A stretch of DNA of 64,000 nucleotides from Chlorobaculum parvum NCIB 8327 (GCF_000020505.1 NC_011027.1:1038001-1102000), one strand, 5' to 3'. Counted from the first letter of the stretch, positions 37,491-47,505 are shown. Translations and numbers: made by a program. The notes: generated from the sequence alone by a model not told the origin.

Positions 37491-38181
37491 GCTGATCCAG
37501 AAAAAGCTGCTCTTGCGGAAGTGCCGGAACGGAGAGCTGCCGGAGAGCGTCTGCCGCTACCTGCACCGGTTCGACGAAGGCTTTCGCGCACAGACGCCGA
37601 TAGAGGATGCGCGTTTCGTCATTTACGATACCGAAACCACCGGATTCGATTTCAGGCATGACCGGATCATTTCGATCGGCGCGGTCGGCACGAAAGGGGA
37701 GGTGATCGATATCGCCGATTCGTTCGAGGTGCTGCTTCGTCAGGAGGTGTGCAGCGAGCGCGATGCGGTGACGGTGCATGGCCTGCTCAAGCGCGATATC
37801 GACAGCGGTCTGGAAGAGAGCGAGGCGGTTTGCCGTTTTCTGGACTATCTCGGCAATGCGGTGATCGTGGCGCATCATGCCGATTTCGATATCGCCATGA
37901 TCAATCAGGTGCTTTCGAGGCGCTTCGGAATGCGGCTCTTCAACGAAGCTCTCGATACGGCCAGCTTTGCCAAACGGCTTGAAAAAGGTCCCTACTACAA
38001 CCTTGCGCATAAGGGTGGTGAGTACCGCCTTGACAACCTCTGCGCCCGTTACGGCATCCGCCTCTACGACCGCCACACCGCACCAGGGGACGCCTACCTT
38101 ACCGCCCAGCTTTTCCAGCGCCTTCTCGCGCTTGGCCGCAAAGCGGGTATCGATACGCTCGGCAAGCTCTTGCTGAAGTGA
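37483..38181 (+). CDS. DnaQ-like 3'-5' exonuclease
   Basis: The 232-residue protein has the DEDDh exonuclease motifs: FVIYDTETTGFDF (Exo I), VIVAHHADFDIAM (Exo II) and a late HTAPGDAYLTAQ (Exo IIIe). It starts at GTG 37483, inside the end of the DUF294 gene (GTGATTGA overlap of 8 bases), so translation is coupled. It resembles the polymerase III epsilon chain but lacks its usual context and is probably a stand-alone exonuclease working with the DUF294 protein. Confidence 0.9.
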   Translation: MIELIQKKLLLRKCRNGELPESVCRYLHRFDEGFRAQTPIEDARFVIYDTETTGFDFRHDRIISIGAVGTKGEVIDIADSFEVLLRQEVCSERDAVTVHGLLKRDIDSGLEESEAVCRFLDYLGNAVIVAHHADFDIAMINQVLSRRFGMRLFNEALDTASFAKRLEKGPYYNLAHKGGEYRLDNLCARYGIRLYDRHTAPGDAYLTAQLFQRLLALGRKAGIDTLGKLLLK

Positions 38182-38243
38182 CGTTGCCGCGGCAAAAAGT
38201 CCAGGACAATCCAGATTGAAATCGGAATCGGAAGGCTCGTTCG

Positions 38244-39038
38244 TCAGGAGACGGCCGGTTTGCGGGCAAGCAGCATCATGCGCGGTGATGTGGCTGCTTC
38301 GAACGTGGAGCCTTCATAGTCGCCGATGATGCGTTCTAGGCTGAATCCTGCCGACTCAAGCAGCCCAATTGCTTCATCGGGCGTGAAGAATCTGACCGAC
38401 TCGGTAAAAGAGTGGCTCTTGCCGTTCTCTTCGGTGAGGGTGAGGCGCTTGGTGACGTGATGATCGGAAAGGGTACGCTCTTCGGTGATCCGCAGGCCGC
38501 GGTTGCTGCGTTCGGTGCGCGGCACGAAGTTGCGTTTCAGGTGCTCGGGATTGAGCAGGTCGAGCACGTACCAGCCGCCGGGGCGGAGCATCGAGAAGAC
38601 GTGGCCCAGAATGTCGCGATCCTCTTCGTCAGTCTCGAAATAGCCGAAGCTGGAGAAGAGCTGGGTAGCGAGGTCGAACTGCCGGTCGAACCGGATAGTG
38701 CGCATGTCCTGGCGGCTGAAGTCGATTTCAAGCCCTTCCTTGCGGGCAAGGTCGCGAGCCTGGTCGAGCAGAAATGCCGAGAGGTCGTTGGCGGTTACCG
38801 TCAGTCCTGAGCGGGCGAATTCAGCTGCGTGCCGCCCTGCGCCGCAGGCGATATCGAGCATCGAGGCCGGGGGATTAGTGGCTTCAAGGCCGGTCAGTGA
38901 CAGGATGGTGTGTGCACAACGAGCCGCTTCCTTCTGGTCGCGGTGCTGGTAAACTTCGAGGTAGAGGGGATGGTCGAACCATTCTTCGAACCATTCCCGG
39001 GTTTCATTGTCCCGGGAATGTGTCTGGTGATCGCTCAT
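38244..39038 (-). CDS. class I SAM-dependent methyltransferase
   Basis: The 264-residue protein has AdoMet motif I LDIACGAGRHA (about 62-72), an acidic residue in TANDLSA after it, and a typical DLATQLFSSFGYF strand. The C-terminal part is beta-rich. It is a small-molecule type methyltransferase; the substrate is not apparent. It follows the 63-residue gene by 40 bases on the same strand and converges with the DnaQ-like gene. Confidence 0.88.
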   Translation of the reverse strand: MSDHQTHSRDNETREWFEEWFDHPLYLEVYQHRDQKEAARCAHTILSLTGLEATNPPASMLDIACGAGRHAAEFARSGLTVTANDLSAFLLDQARDLARKEGLEIDFSRQDMRTIRFDRQFDLATQLFSSFGYFETDEEDRDILGHVFSMLRPGGWYVLDLLNPEHLKRNFVPRTERSNRGLRITEERTLSDHHVTKRLTLTEENGKSHSFTESVRFFTPDEAIGLLESAGFSLERIIGDYEGSTFEAATSPRMMLLARKPAVS

Positions 39039-39078
39039 GCGAAAAAGGAGGGATGAATAGCCTTGAGCCGGGAGGGAA

Positions 39079-39270
39079 TTACTTACCCTGGGCGGTCATG
39101 GCTTTTTTCAGGACATCCACATCATTCTCCCCATTGGGAATGCGGACGTTTTTCTCGACGAATTTCCAGGCGTTGGTTTTTTCGGATTTCACCGAATAGA
39201 CCAGTTTTGCCATTTTGAAATCAGCTGCGCCTTTTTTCTGCTTGTCACCGAACGTTTGTTTTTTGGCCAT
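39079..39270 (-). CDS. small basic protein, DUF4295-like
   Basis: A 63-residue lysine-rich protein: MAKKQTFGDKQKKG, then a core AKLVYSVKSEKTNAWKFVEK. It resembles the short DUF4295 proteins of Bacteroidetes/Chlorobi (Lys-rich start, then a K-x-V-K-S-x-K-T core) and may act near the ribosome, but this is weak similarity from memory. It is upstream of the methyltransferase gene. Confidence 0.65.
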   Translation of the reverse strand: MAKKQTFGDKQKKGAADFKMAKLVYSVKSEKTNAWKFVEKNVRIPNGENDVDVLKKAMTAQGK

Positions 39271-39389
39271 GGGTCGTAAAAGAAATACTTAGAGTTGACG
39301 CTGAATCTTTGCCTTCAGATAAAATGATACCGAAAGTAAGAAAAATCGTGTAAAGAAAAAAGATAAAATATTGTATCGCTTCAGTCGTT

Positions 39390-40709
39390 TTATCGCATAA
39401 TGAGCTTTGCCTTGTTGTAAATACCGAGCGCTTTACCCTTGAGCTTGCGGCCCAAGAAAGGCGTGTTTCTCGATTTCGAACCGAACTCATCGTCGCTGAC
39501 CGTCCACTCAAGATCGGGGTCGATGATGGCAAAGTTGGCTTTCTTGCCGGGTTTGAAGAGAATCTCTTCCAGCCCCATGATGCGCCTCGGATTGGTCGAA
39601 AGCAGTTCGATAGCCCGTGACAGGGTGATGACGCCCTTGTCCACCAGCTCGGTAATGGTGAGCCCCAGCGAGGTTTCGAGGCCGATGATGCCGAAGGCCG
39701 CCTGGTCGGGCGGACACTCCTTCTCGTGGCGGGCGTGCGGGGCATGGTCGGTGGCGATGGCCTCGATGGTGCCGTCGCGGAGCCCTTCGATGAGTGCGTC
39801 ACGATTTTCTTCGGAGGGGAGCGGCGGCTTCATGATGTAGTTGCCTTTTTCTTTCGCGGCTACCAGATCGTTTTCGGTGAGGGTGAAGTGGTGCGGCGTC
39901 ACTTCGCAGGAGGCCTTCAGGCCAGCGGCCTTGGCCTTGCGCACCAGATCGACCGAGGCTGCCGTACTGATGTGCGCCACATGGTAGCGCGGCTCCGGCA
40001 GGGCGCCGCTGAGCTTGTGCTTTTTCAGCCAGGTGATCAGTTGCAGGTCACGGCCGATCATGATCGGTTCGGCCACTTCGGGGATACCTTTCAGGCCGAG
40101 CATGGCCGATGCTGCGCCGTCGTTCATGATACCGCCAGCGGTGAGGTATTTGTCTTCGGCATGCTGGATCAGCAGCAGGTCGAAATTGGCTGTGTACTCG
40201 ACGGCCAGCCGCATGATCTGCGTGTTCTGGATCGCCGTGCCGTCATCTGAAATAGCTTTGACGCCATAGGAACTGTACTTGCCGTAAGGGGCGAGCGCTT
40301 CGCCGAGGCTTCCGACGGTCATGGCGCCGATCACTTCGATGTCGATCGGCAGTTCGGCGCTGTGGTGGCGGATGTAGGCCACACCGAGCGGGCTGTCGAT
40401 GACCGGCTTGGTGTTCGGCATAAGCGCCACGCCGGTGAAGCCGCCTGCGACTGCTGCTGCCGAGCCGCTCTCAAGCGTCTCCTTGTACTCCTGGCCCGGT
40501 TCCCTGAAGTGGCAATGCATGTCGAACAGGCCGGGTGCGAGCACCTTGCCTTCCAGATCGATGATGAGATCGCCGTCTCCGGCTGCTATGGTTTCCGCGC
40601 CGGTAGCTACGGCTTCGATGATGCCTTGGTCGTCGATTTTTATCGAACCCGTGGTATCGAGGTCTTCGGCCGGGTTCAGGAGTCTTGCGTTTAGGAAGAG
40701 TGTGCTCAT
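39390..40709 (-). CDS. pyrC: dihydroorotase
   Basis: The 439-residue amidohydrolase has the metal motif DMHCHFREPGQE (about 58-69), a central GVKAISDDG, and ATDHAPHARHEKE (about 310-322) with the catalytic Asp. It cyclises carbamoyl-aspartate to dihydroorotate in pyrimidine synthesis and is of the long class I type. It begins 18 bases after the FAH-family gene on the same strand. Confidence 0.95.
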   Translation of the reverse strand: MSTLFLNARLLNPAEDLDTTGSIKIDDQGIIEAVATGAETIAAGDGDLIIDLEGKVLAPGLFDMHCHFREPGQEYKETLESGSAAAVAGGFTGVALMPNTKPVIDSPLGVAYIRHHSAELPIDIEVIGAMTVGSLGEALAPYGKYSSYGVKAISDDGTAIQNTQIMRLAVEYTANFDLLLIQHAEDKYLTAGGIMNDGAASAMLGLKGIPEVAEPIMIGRDLQLITWLKKHKLSGALPEPRYHVAHISTAASVDLVRKAKAAGLKASCEVTPHHFTLTENDLVAAKEKGNYIMKPPLPSEENRDALIEGLRDGTIEAIATDHAPHARHEKECPPDQAAFGIIGLETSLGLTITELVDKGVITLSRAIELLSTNPRRIMGLEEILFKPGKKANFAIIDPDLEWTVSDDEFGSKSRNTPFLGRKLKGKALGIYNKAKLIMR

Positions 40710-40727
40710 GATCGGGATGTGAATGAT

Positions 40728-41441
40728 TCAGGAAACTGTTGCTTCAAGCAAGGCCAGACGGGTCGTCTGAACATGTTGTTTGCCTCCGGTTTCGAGGGAG
40801 ACTTCGAGCCGATCTCCGGGCAGGACGCTTCCGACACCAGCCGGTGTGCCGGTGAAGATGAGGTCTCCTGCCCGGAGTCCATAAATATACGACAAATAGT
40901 GCACCAGATAGGCCGGTGAAAAGGTCATGGCCGCCACGGGGGAGTGTTGTTTGAGTTCGCCGTTCAGCTTCAGTGAAATCGACAGTTCGCTCCATGCTCC
41001 CGCCTTGTCAGGCGCGATGAAATCCGAGGCGAGAGCGCTGTTGCGGAATCCTTTGCTTTTCAGCCAGGGATTCCCGCCCTTTTTGGCTTCGAGCTGCACA
41101 TCCCGGAGCGTCATGTCGAGTCCTGCAGCGTAACCGGCGATGTATGACGCAGCTTCTTCAATCGAGACTTTTTCGGCGTCCCGCCCAATAAGCAGTACCA
41201 GTTCGCCTTCGTAATGGAGGCTTGCGCTGACTGGACGGCCCTCGAACAGCGGAATCGAGGTAGTGCCATCGTCGGAGAGCGCCGAGCCGGGCTTCATAAA
41301 GATGATCGGCTCGTTCTCATGCGTCTCGTCGGTTGCCGTCTCCCAGGCTTCCCAGGTCGCCATTTCGCGGGCGTGATCGGGATAGTTTTTGCCGACGCAG
41401 AAAATCGAACGGGGCGTGGCTGGCAGTGTGAGGTGATGCAT
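40728..41441 (-). CDS. fumarylacetoacetate hydrolase (FAH) family protein
   Basis: The 237-residue protein has the family motifs CVGKNYPDHA, PIIFMKPGSAL, LHYEGELVLLIG and DLIFTGTPAGVG, and the metal ligands E and D expected for this fold. Members include acylpyruvases and oxaloacetate decarboxylases/tautomerases; substrate is not decided. It is the first gene of a two-gene unit with pyrC. Confidence 0.92.
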   Translation of the reverse strand: MHHLTLPATPRSIFCVGKNYPDHAREMATWEAWETATDETHENEPIIFMKPGSALSDDGTTSIPLFEGRPVSASLHYEGELVLLIGRDAEKVSIEEAASYIAGYAAGLDMTLRDVQLEAKKGGNPWLKSKGFRNSALASDFIAPDKAGAWSELSISLKLNGELKQHSPVAAMTFSPAYLVHYLSYIYGLRAGDLIFTGTPAGVGSVLPGDRLEVSLETGGKQHVQTTRLALLEATVS

Positions 41442-41541
41442 AACGGTGCTGCTTCGGAGATGAACGTTGCATCACAATGTACGCCACGCACGCTGCTCGT
41501 CCAACCTTTTCAACCAAGGGTAGCTTAGGGTGGTAAATGAG

Positions 41542-41578
41542 AAAAGCCCTTTACGTTTAGGCAGCGTAAAGGGCTTTT
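41542..41578 (-). terminator. terminator after the CsmB/CsmF-like gene
   Basis: AAAAGCCCTTTACG (41542-41555) is an exact complement of CGTAAAGGGCTTTT (41565-41578) around a 9-base loop. It is one of the strongest stems in the window, and it lies about 65 bases beyond the 3' end of the 76-residue gene. Confidence 0.9.
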
Positions 41579-41640
41579 GAGTTTGTCGCGCCATTGCTTC
41601 GTTCAGTTTGAACAGGTGGGCGACGGGACACTTCTCAGGC

Positions 41641-41871
41641 TTACTGTTTTGGAGCGATTGCCGAAGTGATGGCTTTGGTTACGCCCTCGACGAGCTGGGT
41701 AGCCGAGTTGATGGTGGTGGTGCACAGCTCGATAGCAGCGTTGCTGACCGGCTGAACAGTGTCGGTAGCGGTTTTGACAGCGCTTCCGGCCATGTCGGTT
41801 GCCTGCTGGGCAAGGTCGCCGACAGCCGTGAAGAGATCGCTGAATACGCCGTTTCCTGATTCGTTTGCCAT
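41641..41871 (-). CDS. small chlorosome-envelope-like protein (CsmB/CsmF type)
   Basis: The 76-residue Ala/Thr/Val-rich protein (MANESGNGVFSDLFTAVGDL at the start, SAIAPKQ at the end) has no charge-rich core, no signal peptide and a weakly amphipathic pattern throughout. That matches the small CsmB/CsmF-like envelope proteins of chlorosomes in size and composition. It stands alone with its own strong terminator, as expected for a highly expressed structural gene. I base the family on pattern, not on remembered alignment. A phasin-like small protein is the alternative. Confidence 0.5.
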   Translation of the reverse strand: MANESGNGVFSDLFTAVGDLAQQATDMAGSAVKTATDTVQPVSNAAIELCTTTINSATQLVEGVTKAITSAIAPKQ

Positions 41872-42210
41872 GATTGTCTATGATTTATGGTTTGATGAAA
41901 AGGTAGAAAAAAATCGATGCAGGCTACAGTTGTGGAGTTTCATAAACTTGTGCCCAATACTTTAAATGTAATACAATCCGCCCTTATTTCACATAACCGA
42001 AAGCGTTGAAACGTATGTTGAGCATTGTGGCCGAAGCGGGCATTAAGTTCTGCTTCTAAAGGCAACGGTTAAAATGCGTTCTGTTCTGCGTTATCGGCTT
42101 CTGTTTTATTATCTTAACATTTCTAATCCAACGGGCTGATCGGAGGGTTTTGCCGGACGTTGGCGAAAGGGATCAACAGCCGTCATGGCTTGTTTTTTTG
42201 CAGGTTAAAG
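41872..42210. other. divergent promoter region
   Basis: No gene is seen in 339 bases. It must hold the promoters for the CsmB/CsmF-like gene (minus) and the fthC-ppk-rpiB run (plus). I see no clear motif. Confidence 0.4.
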
Positions 42211-42801
42211 ATGATGAACAGCAAGGTGGACATCCGCAGGGAGCTGCTTTTGAAGCGCAGGGCTCTGAGTCGGGAGGCATGGCTTGAAAAAAGCGGAACA
42301 ATCCGGCAGTGGCTCATGACCATGCCGGAGCTGCTCGGTGCAGGAAAGGTTCACTGCTACGTTTCGATGGAACGTGACCGGGAGGTAGGGACGCTCGAAG
42401 TGCTCGAATGGCTTTGCAGCGAACGGAAAGCGGTGTTCATGCCTTATATTGAGCGTGACCGGATGCTTGCAGTGCGCTATTTGCCAAGCCAGCGATTCGA
42501 AGCTGCCAAAATAGGCCCTCCGCTTCCTGTGCCGCTTGAACTTACTGACGAGCGGTGTTTCGATGCTGTGATTGTGCCGCTTGTCGGTTTCGATCGTCAG
42601 GGGGGACGCATTGGCTTTGGAAAAGGGTGGTACGACCGATTTTTCGAGGAGTTGTCAACCCGTGGCATCAGCCCGGTCAGAGTCGGCCTGGCGTTCGATT
42701 GCCAGGAGGTGCTGGCGGTTCCTTTCGACCCATGGGACCAGCGGCTCGACTATGTGGTAACTGAAACCGGGATCATCAAGTGTTTGAACAGCAGGTCATG
42801 A
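42211..42801 (+). CDS. 5-formyltetrahydrofolate cyclo-ligase
   Basis: The 196-residue protein has the family motif [15 protein letters not shown], with the conserved G-x-G-x-G-[WY]-YDR, and an N-terminal KxxxR region ([12 protein letters not shown]). It converts 5-formyl-THF to methenyl-THF with ATP. The ATG at 42211 is chosen; AGG lies about 10 bases upstream. Another ATG follows at 42214. The ppk start overlaps its stop by 4 bases (ATGA). Confidence 0.92.
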   Translation: MMNSKVDIRRELLLKRRALSREAWLEKSGTIRQWLMTMPELLGAGKVHCYVSMERDREVGTLEVLEWLCSERKAVFMPYIERDRMLAVRYLPSQRFEAAKIGPPLPVPLELTDERCFDAVIVPLVGFDRQGGRIGFGKGWYDRFFEELSTRGISPVRVGLAFDCQEVLAVPFDPWDQRLDYVVTETGIIKCLNSRS

Positions 42802-44939
42802 AGAGCGGACAAAACCGAACCATGGTTGCGGCGCCGGAAACGGACCTGCGCGATCCGTCGCTCTACGTGAACCGGGAGCTGAGCTGGATCGATTTCAACC
42901 AGCGCGTGCTGGAGGAGGCGACCGATCTGCTGGCACATCCGCTGCTCGAACGCATCAAGTTTATCTCGATTTTCAGCTCGAATCTCGACGAGTTCTTTAT
43001 GATCCGTGTAGCCGGTCTTGACGACCAGTGCGCGGCGGGCATCACGGAGCGTTCGGTCGATGGCCTGACGCCGATGGAGATGGTCGAGAAGATTCGGGAG
43101 CAGGTCAGCGAACAGCTCCGTCAGCGCAACGCCTGTTTTTTCGAGGTGCTCTATCCGGCGCTGAAGAAAAAGGGGATCGAGTTCGTTCTTGCCTCGTCGC
43201 TCACTCCGCACCAGCAGAAGGTGCTTCAGGAGTTCTTCCGCAAGGAGATTTTTCCGGTGCTGACTCCGCTGGCGTTCGATACCGGCCATCCGTTTCCCTT
43301 CATGTCCAACCTGTCACTCAATCTGGCAATCGAGCTTGAGGACGAGGAGAGCGGCTCGATCAAGTTCGCCAGGGTCAAGGTGCCGGGCATTCTGCCAAGG
43401 TTCATAAGGCTCGACGAGATCGAAGGGCTCGATTTCACCGACGACCGCATCCGGTTGCTCCGGCTCGAAGATTTGATCGAGCACAACCTGTGGCAGCTCT
43501 TCCCGAAGATGCGCATCCTGCAGTGCCATCCGTTCAGGATCATCCGCGACGCCGACATCGAGATCGAGGAGGACGAGGCGGGCGATCTGCTCGAAAGCAT
43601 CGAGCAGGGGGTGCGTTCGCGTCGTTATGGCAAGGTGGTGCGGCTGGATGTCAATCCGGAAATGCCGCATTCCATCAGGAGCCTGTTGGTCAAGAATCTT
43701 GAGATTTACGAGCGCAACGTCTACGAAATCGGTGGATTTCTTGGCATGAGCGCGCTGATGGAGCTGCTTAAAATCGACCGGCCCGATCTGAAAGACAAGG
43801 CGTTCGTGCCGAACAATCCGCTCGACGACAAGCGTCAGCCGGACATGTTTGCGCGGCTCCGTTCGGGCGATATGCTGCTGTATCATCCGTACGATTCGTT
43901 CAAGCCGGTGGTCGATCTCGTCTGGCAGGCGGCGCGCGATCCCGATGTGCTTTCCATCAAGCAGACGCTTTACCGCACCGGCAGTAACTCACCGATCATC
44001 AAGGCGCTGATGTTTGCCGCCGAGCAGCATAAGCAGGTTGCCGTTCTGGTGGAGCTGAAGGCGCGCTTCGACGAGGAGAACAACATCCTTTGGGCAAGGG
44101 CGCTCGAAGATGTTGGCGCACACGTGGTGTACGGTTTGCCGAACCTGAAGACCCACGCCAAATTGACGCTCATCGTCCGGCGTGAGCAGGGGAAGCTTTG
44201 CCACTACCTGCATCTGGGAACCGGAAATTATAACTCGATTACGGCCAAAATTTACACCGATTACAGCTATCTGACCACGAACAAAGCGCTTGCCGACGAT
44301 GTGTCGGAGCTGTTCAATTCGCTGACTGGCTACTCAAAGCATCGCAACTACCGCTCGCTGATCGTCTCGCCGCTGCACACCCGGCGGTGGGCGCTGGAGA
44401 TGATCCAGCGTGAAATCGAATGGCAGAAGCAGGGACGCGGCGGCCGGATCGTCATCAAGATGAACTCGCTGGTCGATGAGGAGATCATCAGGGCGCTCTA
44501 CCGCGCATCGATGGCAGGGGTTGAGATCGACCTGATCATCCGCGGCATCTGCTGCCTGAAGCCTGGCGTGCCGGGAGTGAGCGACAACATCCGCGTGGTG
44601 AGCATTATCGGACGTTTTCTGGAACACAGCAGGGCCTTCTATTTTGGCAACGGCGGTAACGGTGAGCTGTTCATGGGCAGCGCCGATTTCATGCCGCGCA
44701 ATCTTGATCGCCGCGTTGAAACCATTTTCCCTGTGCTCGACCAGAAGCTCGTGGGGTCGGTCGTAGCCGATCTGGAGCTGATGCTTCGCGATAACCGGAA
44801 GTCCTGGGAGATGAATCCCGACGGAACCTACAGCAGAACGAAAAAGGAGGCTCGCAGCGTGACCGATAGCCAGCGGCTGTTCATGCGGCGTGCGCTCCGG
44901 AGAAAGAAAACCCACAAAACCAAAGTTAACGGATTATGA
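42798..44939 (+). CDS. ppk: polyphosphate kinase 1
   Basis: The 713-residue protein has [19 protein letters not shown] at its N-terminus, [15 protein letters not shown], the phosphorylated-His stretch [11 protein letters not shown] and the second [15 protein letters not shown] motif. It makes polyphosphate from ATP. The start is the ATG overlapping the previous stop (ATGA); a GTG 18 bases upstream is in frame. The next gene, rpiB, overlaps its stop by 4 bases. Confidence 0.97.
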   Translation: MKSGQNRTMVAAPETDLRDPSLYVNRELSWIDFNQRVLEEATDLLAHPLLERIKFISIFSSNLDEFFMIRVAGLDDQCAAGITERSVDGLTPMEMVEKIREQVSEQLRQRNACFFEVLYPALKKKGIEFVLASSLTPHQQKVLQEFFRKEIFPVLTPLAFDTGHPFPFMSNLSLNLAIELEDEESGSIKFARVKVPGILPRFIRLDEIEGLDFTDDRIRLLRLEDLIEHNLWQLFPKMRILQCHPFRIIRDADIEIEEDEAGDLLESIEQGVRSRRYGKVVRLDVNPEMPHSIRSLLVKNLEIYERNVYEIGGFLGMSALMELLKIDRPDLKDKAFVPNNPLDDKRQPDMFARLRSGDMLLYHPYDSFKPVVDLVWQAARDPDVLSIKQTLYRTGSNSPIIKALMFAAEQHKQVAVLVELKARFDEENNILWARALEDVGAHVVYGLPNLKTHAKLTLIVRREQGKLCHYLHLGTGNYNSITAKIYTDYSYLTTNKALADDVSELFNSLTGYSKHRNYRSLIVSPLHTRRWALEMIQREIEWQKQGRGGRIVIKMNSLVDEEIIRALYRASMAGVEIDLIIRGICCLKPGVPGVSDNIRVVSIIGRFLEHSRAFYFGNGGNGELFMGSADFMPRNLDRRVETIFPVLDQKLVGSVVADLELMLRDNRKSWEMNPDGTYSRTKKEARSVTDSQRLFMRRALRRKKTHKTKVNGL

Positions 44940-45370
44940 ACATTGCAGTTGGAAGCGACCACGCAGGCGTGGAAATGAAGAAAAGCGTCATCGCCTGGCT
45001 CGAAAAGAACGGCCACACCGCTGAGGATATGGGGCCATATACCGAAGAGTCGGTCGATTACCCCGATTTCGCCCATAAGGTGTGCAGCGCAGTTCTGGAA
45101 GGCAAAGCCGATCAGGGGATTCTGATGTGTGGCACCGGTATCGGCATGTCCATCGCGGCCAACAAGGTGAAGGGCATTCGCGCCGGGCTGGCGTGCGGCC
45201 CTGAATTCGCGGCACTTGCCCGTCAGCACAACAACGCCAACGTGCTCTGCTTTGCGGCGCGCTTCAACGATGTGCCCACTGCCGAGAAGATTCTCGAAAG
45301 CTGGTTTGCTTCGGAGTTCGAGGGAGGCCGTCACCAGCGCCGTGTCGATAAACTTGAAGCCGGTAGCTGA
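44936..45370 (+). CDS. rpiB: ribose-5-phosphate isomerase B
   Basis: The 144-residue protein has GSDHAG (6-11), the catalytic-Cys stretch [16 protein letters not shown] and the [12 protein letters not shown] motif of RpiB. It interconverts ribose-5-phosphate and ribulose-5-phosphate, feeding the Calvin-type/pentose pathways. It overlaps ppk by 4 bases; the CBS gene follows with no gap. Confidence 0.97.
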   Translation: MNIAVGSDHAGVEMKKSVIAWLEKNGHTAEDMGPYTEESVDYPDFAHKVCSAVLEGKADQGILMCGTGIGMSIAANKVKGIRAGLACGPEFAALARQHNNANVLCFAARFNDVPTAEKILESWFASEFEGGRHQRRVDKLEAGS

Positions 45371-46054
45371 ATGAGCGTCACCTTCTCATATCTGGCCGAT
45401 GCGGTCTCTACAGCGTTCACCATTGGTGATCCGCTGGAAGAGGTGACCAAAACGCTTGTCGCCAAAGAGCTTGAATGTGCTCCGGCGCTTGACGATGGCC
45501 GTTATGTTGGCATGGTGTCCCTGTCACGATTGCTGCGGGATCGGGAAGGGACACCTGATGCCTCACAAACGCTTGGCGCGGATATGATCGAGAAGGCACG
45601 TGCCTACGGGCCGGACGAGCAGCTTTTCGACAACCTCTCCGCTGTTGCGTCAGCCAGGTGTGGAATTGTGCCGGTTGTCGATGAAGATGAACGGTTGGAA
45701 GGGGTGGTTTCCAAAAGCCGTGTCCTTGCGTTCCTCGCTGACCGGATGCACTCCGGTGAAGGCGGCTACAACCTTGAGATCGAGGTGCCGCCAACAGGCA
45801 CGAAGCTCTCGGAGATAATCGAGACGATTGAAAAAAACGACGCTTCCGTGCTGAGCTTCACCTCATGGCCTACCGGGCCAGGTCAGGCTGGCAACATTAT
45901 CTTTTTCCGGCTCGCCACTCACGACTTTTACCGGCTTATCCGGAATATGGAGAAATACGGTTACCTTATCCGGTACCATTCCCTTTTCCCTGAAGCCGGT
46001 TACGACGAGCTTCGGGAAAAAGCCCTTGAGTTCATCCGCTACATGGATATGTAG
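45371..46054 (+). CDS. CBS-domain protein, AcuB-like
   Basis: The 227-residue protein has a CBS pair (about 10-125, with ALDDGRYVGMVSLSRLLRDRE and GIVPVVDEDERLEGVVSKSRV) and a C-terminal ACT-like region of about 85 residues (SVLSFTSWPTGPGQAGNIIF). CBS pairs bind adenosyl ligands. The start immediately follows the rpiB stop. Function is not known. Confidence 0.85.
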   Translation: MSVTFSYLADAVSTAFTIGDPLEEVTKTLVAKELECAPALDDGRYVGMVSLSRLLRDREGTPDASQTLGADMIEKARAYGPDEQLFDNLSAVASARCGIVPVVDEDERLEGVVSKSRVLAFLADRMHSGEGGYNLEIEVPPTGTKLSEIIETIEKNDASVLSFTSWPTGPGQAGNIIFFRLATHDFYRLIRNMEKYGYLIRYHSLFPEAGYDELREKALEFIRYMDM

Positions 46055-46152
46055 CCGTGTTGTTGCCTTGATGCTATTGGCGCTCATTGCACGGAGAAAG
46101 GGGCAATTTCAGAGTTTTTGACTTCACGAAGTCACCACGAACGATATGGTTT

Positions 46153-47370
46153 ATGCAGAATGATGAATTGAGCATCCTTGCCACGAGGGTCAGAGAGGCT
46201 GCGCAACGGTTGTATCCGGATATAGCTGCGGTGCGTCGGCATCTGCACATGCACCCGGAACTTTCGTACCAGGAGTTTCGCACCACAGCCTTCATCAAGG
46301 AGTATCTTGCCAAACTCGGCATCGAGCCCGAGCCTCAGCTTCTCGAAACGGGCGTCGTTGCCGTGCTGCGTGGAACGGGCGCTCCAGAGTCCAAAGAGCG
46401 CAAAACGGTCGCGCTGCGGGCGGACATCGATGCCCTTCCGCTTCAGGAGGAGAACTCGCACGACTTCTGCTCGACTGAAGCGGGATGCATGCATGCCTGC
46501 GGTCACGATATGCACACGGCGATGCTGCTCGGTGCGGCATCTGTGCTCAGCGATATGAAGGATGAACTGAACGGCGATGTGCTGCTGATTTTCCAGCCAG
46601 CCGAAGAGAAAGCGCCGGGCGGCGCGAAGCCGATGATCGATGCCGGTCTGCTGAAACGTTACCAGCCGTCAGCCATTTTTGCCCAGCACTGCTTTTCCAG
46701 CGTTCAGAGCGGCTCGGTCGCCATGTGCAAGGGCGGCTTCATGGCTGCCGCTGACGAGCTGTACATCACCGTGCACGGGCAGGGAGGCCACGCCTCGTCG
46801 CCGCACAAGACCCGAGACCCGATTCTTGCCTCAGCCCACATCATCACGGCGCTCCAGCATCTGGTTAGCCGCGTGGCGCCGCCGCACGAACCCGCAGTGC
46901 TCTCGATCGCCTCAATCAACGGCGGCCACGCCACCAACATCATTCCCGGCAAGGTGACGATGCAGGGCACCATGCGAACCATGAATGAAGAGCTTCGTTC
47001 GCTTCTGCACGAGCGCTTCGAGAAGACGGTCAAACAGGTGGCCGAAGCGTTCGAGGTCGAAGCCGACGTCGAAATACGGTTCGGCTATCCGGTGCTCTAC
47101 AACGATCCCGATATGACCGATCTGGCCTGGGAAGCCGCCAAGGAGTATCTCGGCGACGAAAACGTGCACCCCTCCGCGCCGCTCATGACCGCCGAGGATT
47201 TCGCTTACTACCTGCGAGAATGTCCGGGAAGTTTCTGGCAGCTCGGCACCGGTCTTGCTGATGACAAGCCGGGGAATCTGCTGCATTCACCGACCTTTAA
47301 TCCCGACGAGCACTCACTCGAAACCGGCGTTGGCATGATGAGCTATCTTGCCTTGCGTTACTTGCGGTAA
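46153..47370 (+). CDS. M20-family amidohydrolase/aminoacylase
   Basis: The 405-residue protein has HMHPELSYQEF, the metal motif HACGHDMHTAMLLGAA, FQPAEEKAPGGAKPMI and a dimerisation-type middle domain. The family hydrolyses N-acyl amino acids, hippurate or acetyl-diaminopimelate. I start at ATG 46153. It lies 98 bases after the CBS gene and converges with fba, with a shared terminator. Confidence 0.9.
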   Translation: MQNDELSILATRVREAAQRLYPDIAAVRRHLHMHPELSYQEFRTTAFIKEYLAKLGIEPEPQLLETGVVAVLRGTGAPESKERKTVALRADIDALPLQEENSHDFCSTEAGCMHACGHDMHTAMLLGAASVLSDMKDELNGDVLLIFQPAEEKAPGGAKPMIDAGLLKRYQPSAIFAQHCFSSVQSGSVAMCKGGFMAAADELYITVHGQGGHASSPHKTRDPILASAHIITALQHLVSRVAPPHEPAVLSIASINGGHATNIIPGKVTMQGTMRTMNEELRSLLHERFEKTVKQVAEAFEVEADVEIRFGYPVLYNDPDMTDLAWEAAKEYLGDENVHPSAPLMTAEDFAYYLRECPGSFWQLGTGLADDKPGNLLHSPTFNPDEHSLETGVGMMSYLALRYLR

Positions 47371-47397
47371 GGGGGGCGTTCTGATTTTTTGTGATTG

Positions 47398-47477
47398 TAG
47401 GGATGAACCTGTGTGTTCGCCCTCTCTTGCGGTTTATGTACAGATTGCAAAGGGCAACCGCAAGGGATTGCCCCTAC
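47398..47477 (-). repeat. dispersed 3'-end hairpin pair, copy 4
   Basis: Two hairpins. The first is AGGG-TGAAC/GTTCG-CCCT at 47400-47424 with a small mismatch. The second is AGGGCAA with TTGCCCCT at 47451-47475, around GCAAGG, followed by CTAC. The second copy has the same GCAAG loop and CTAC end as the copies at 10848 and 14865. Confidence 0.6.
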
Positions 47478-47505
47478 AAGACAGAAGTGGAAAGAAAGGG
47501 AAAAG

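Noticed and set aside
38184-38195. TTGCCGCGGCAA palindrome after the DnaQ-like gene
   Set aside because: Too short with no loop; no T run long enough to call a terminator.
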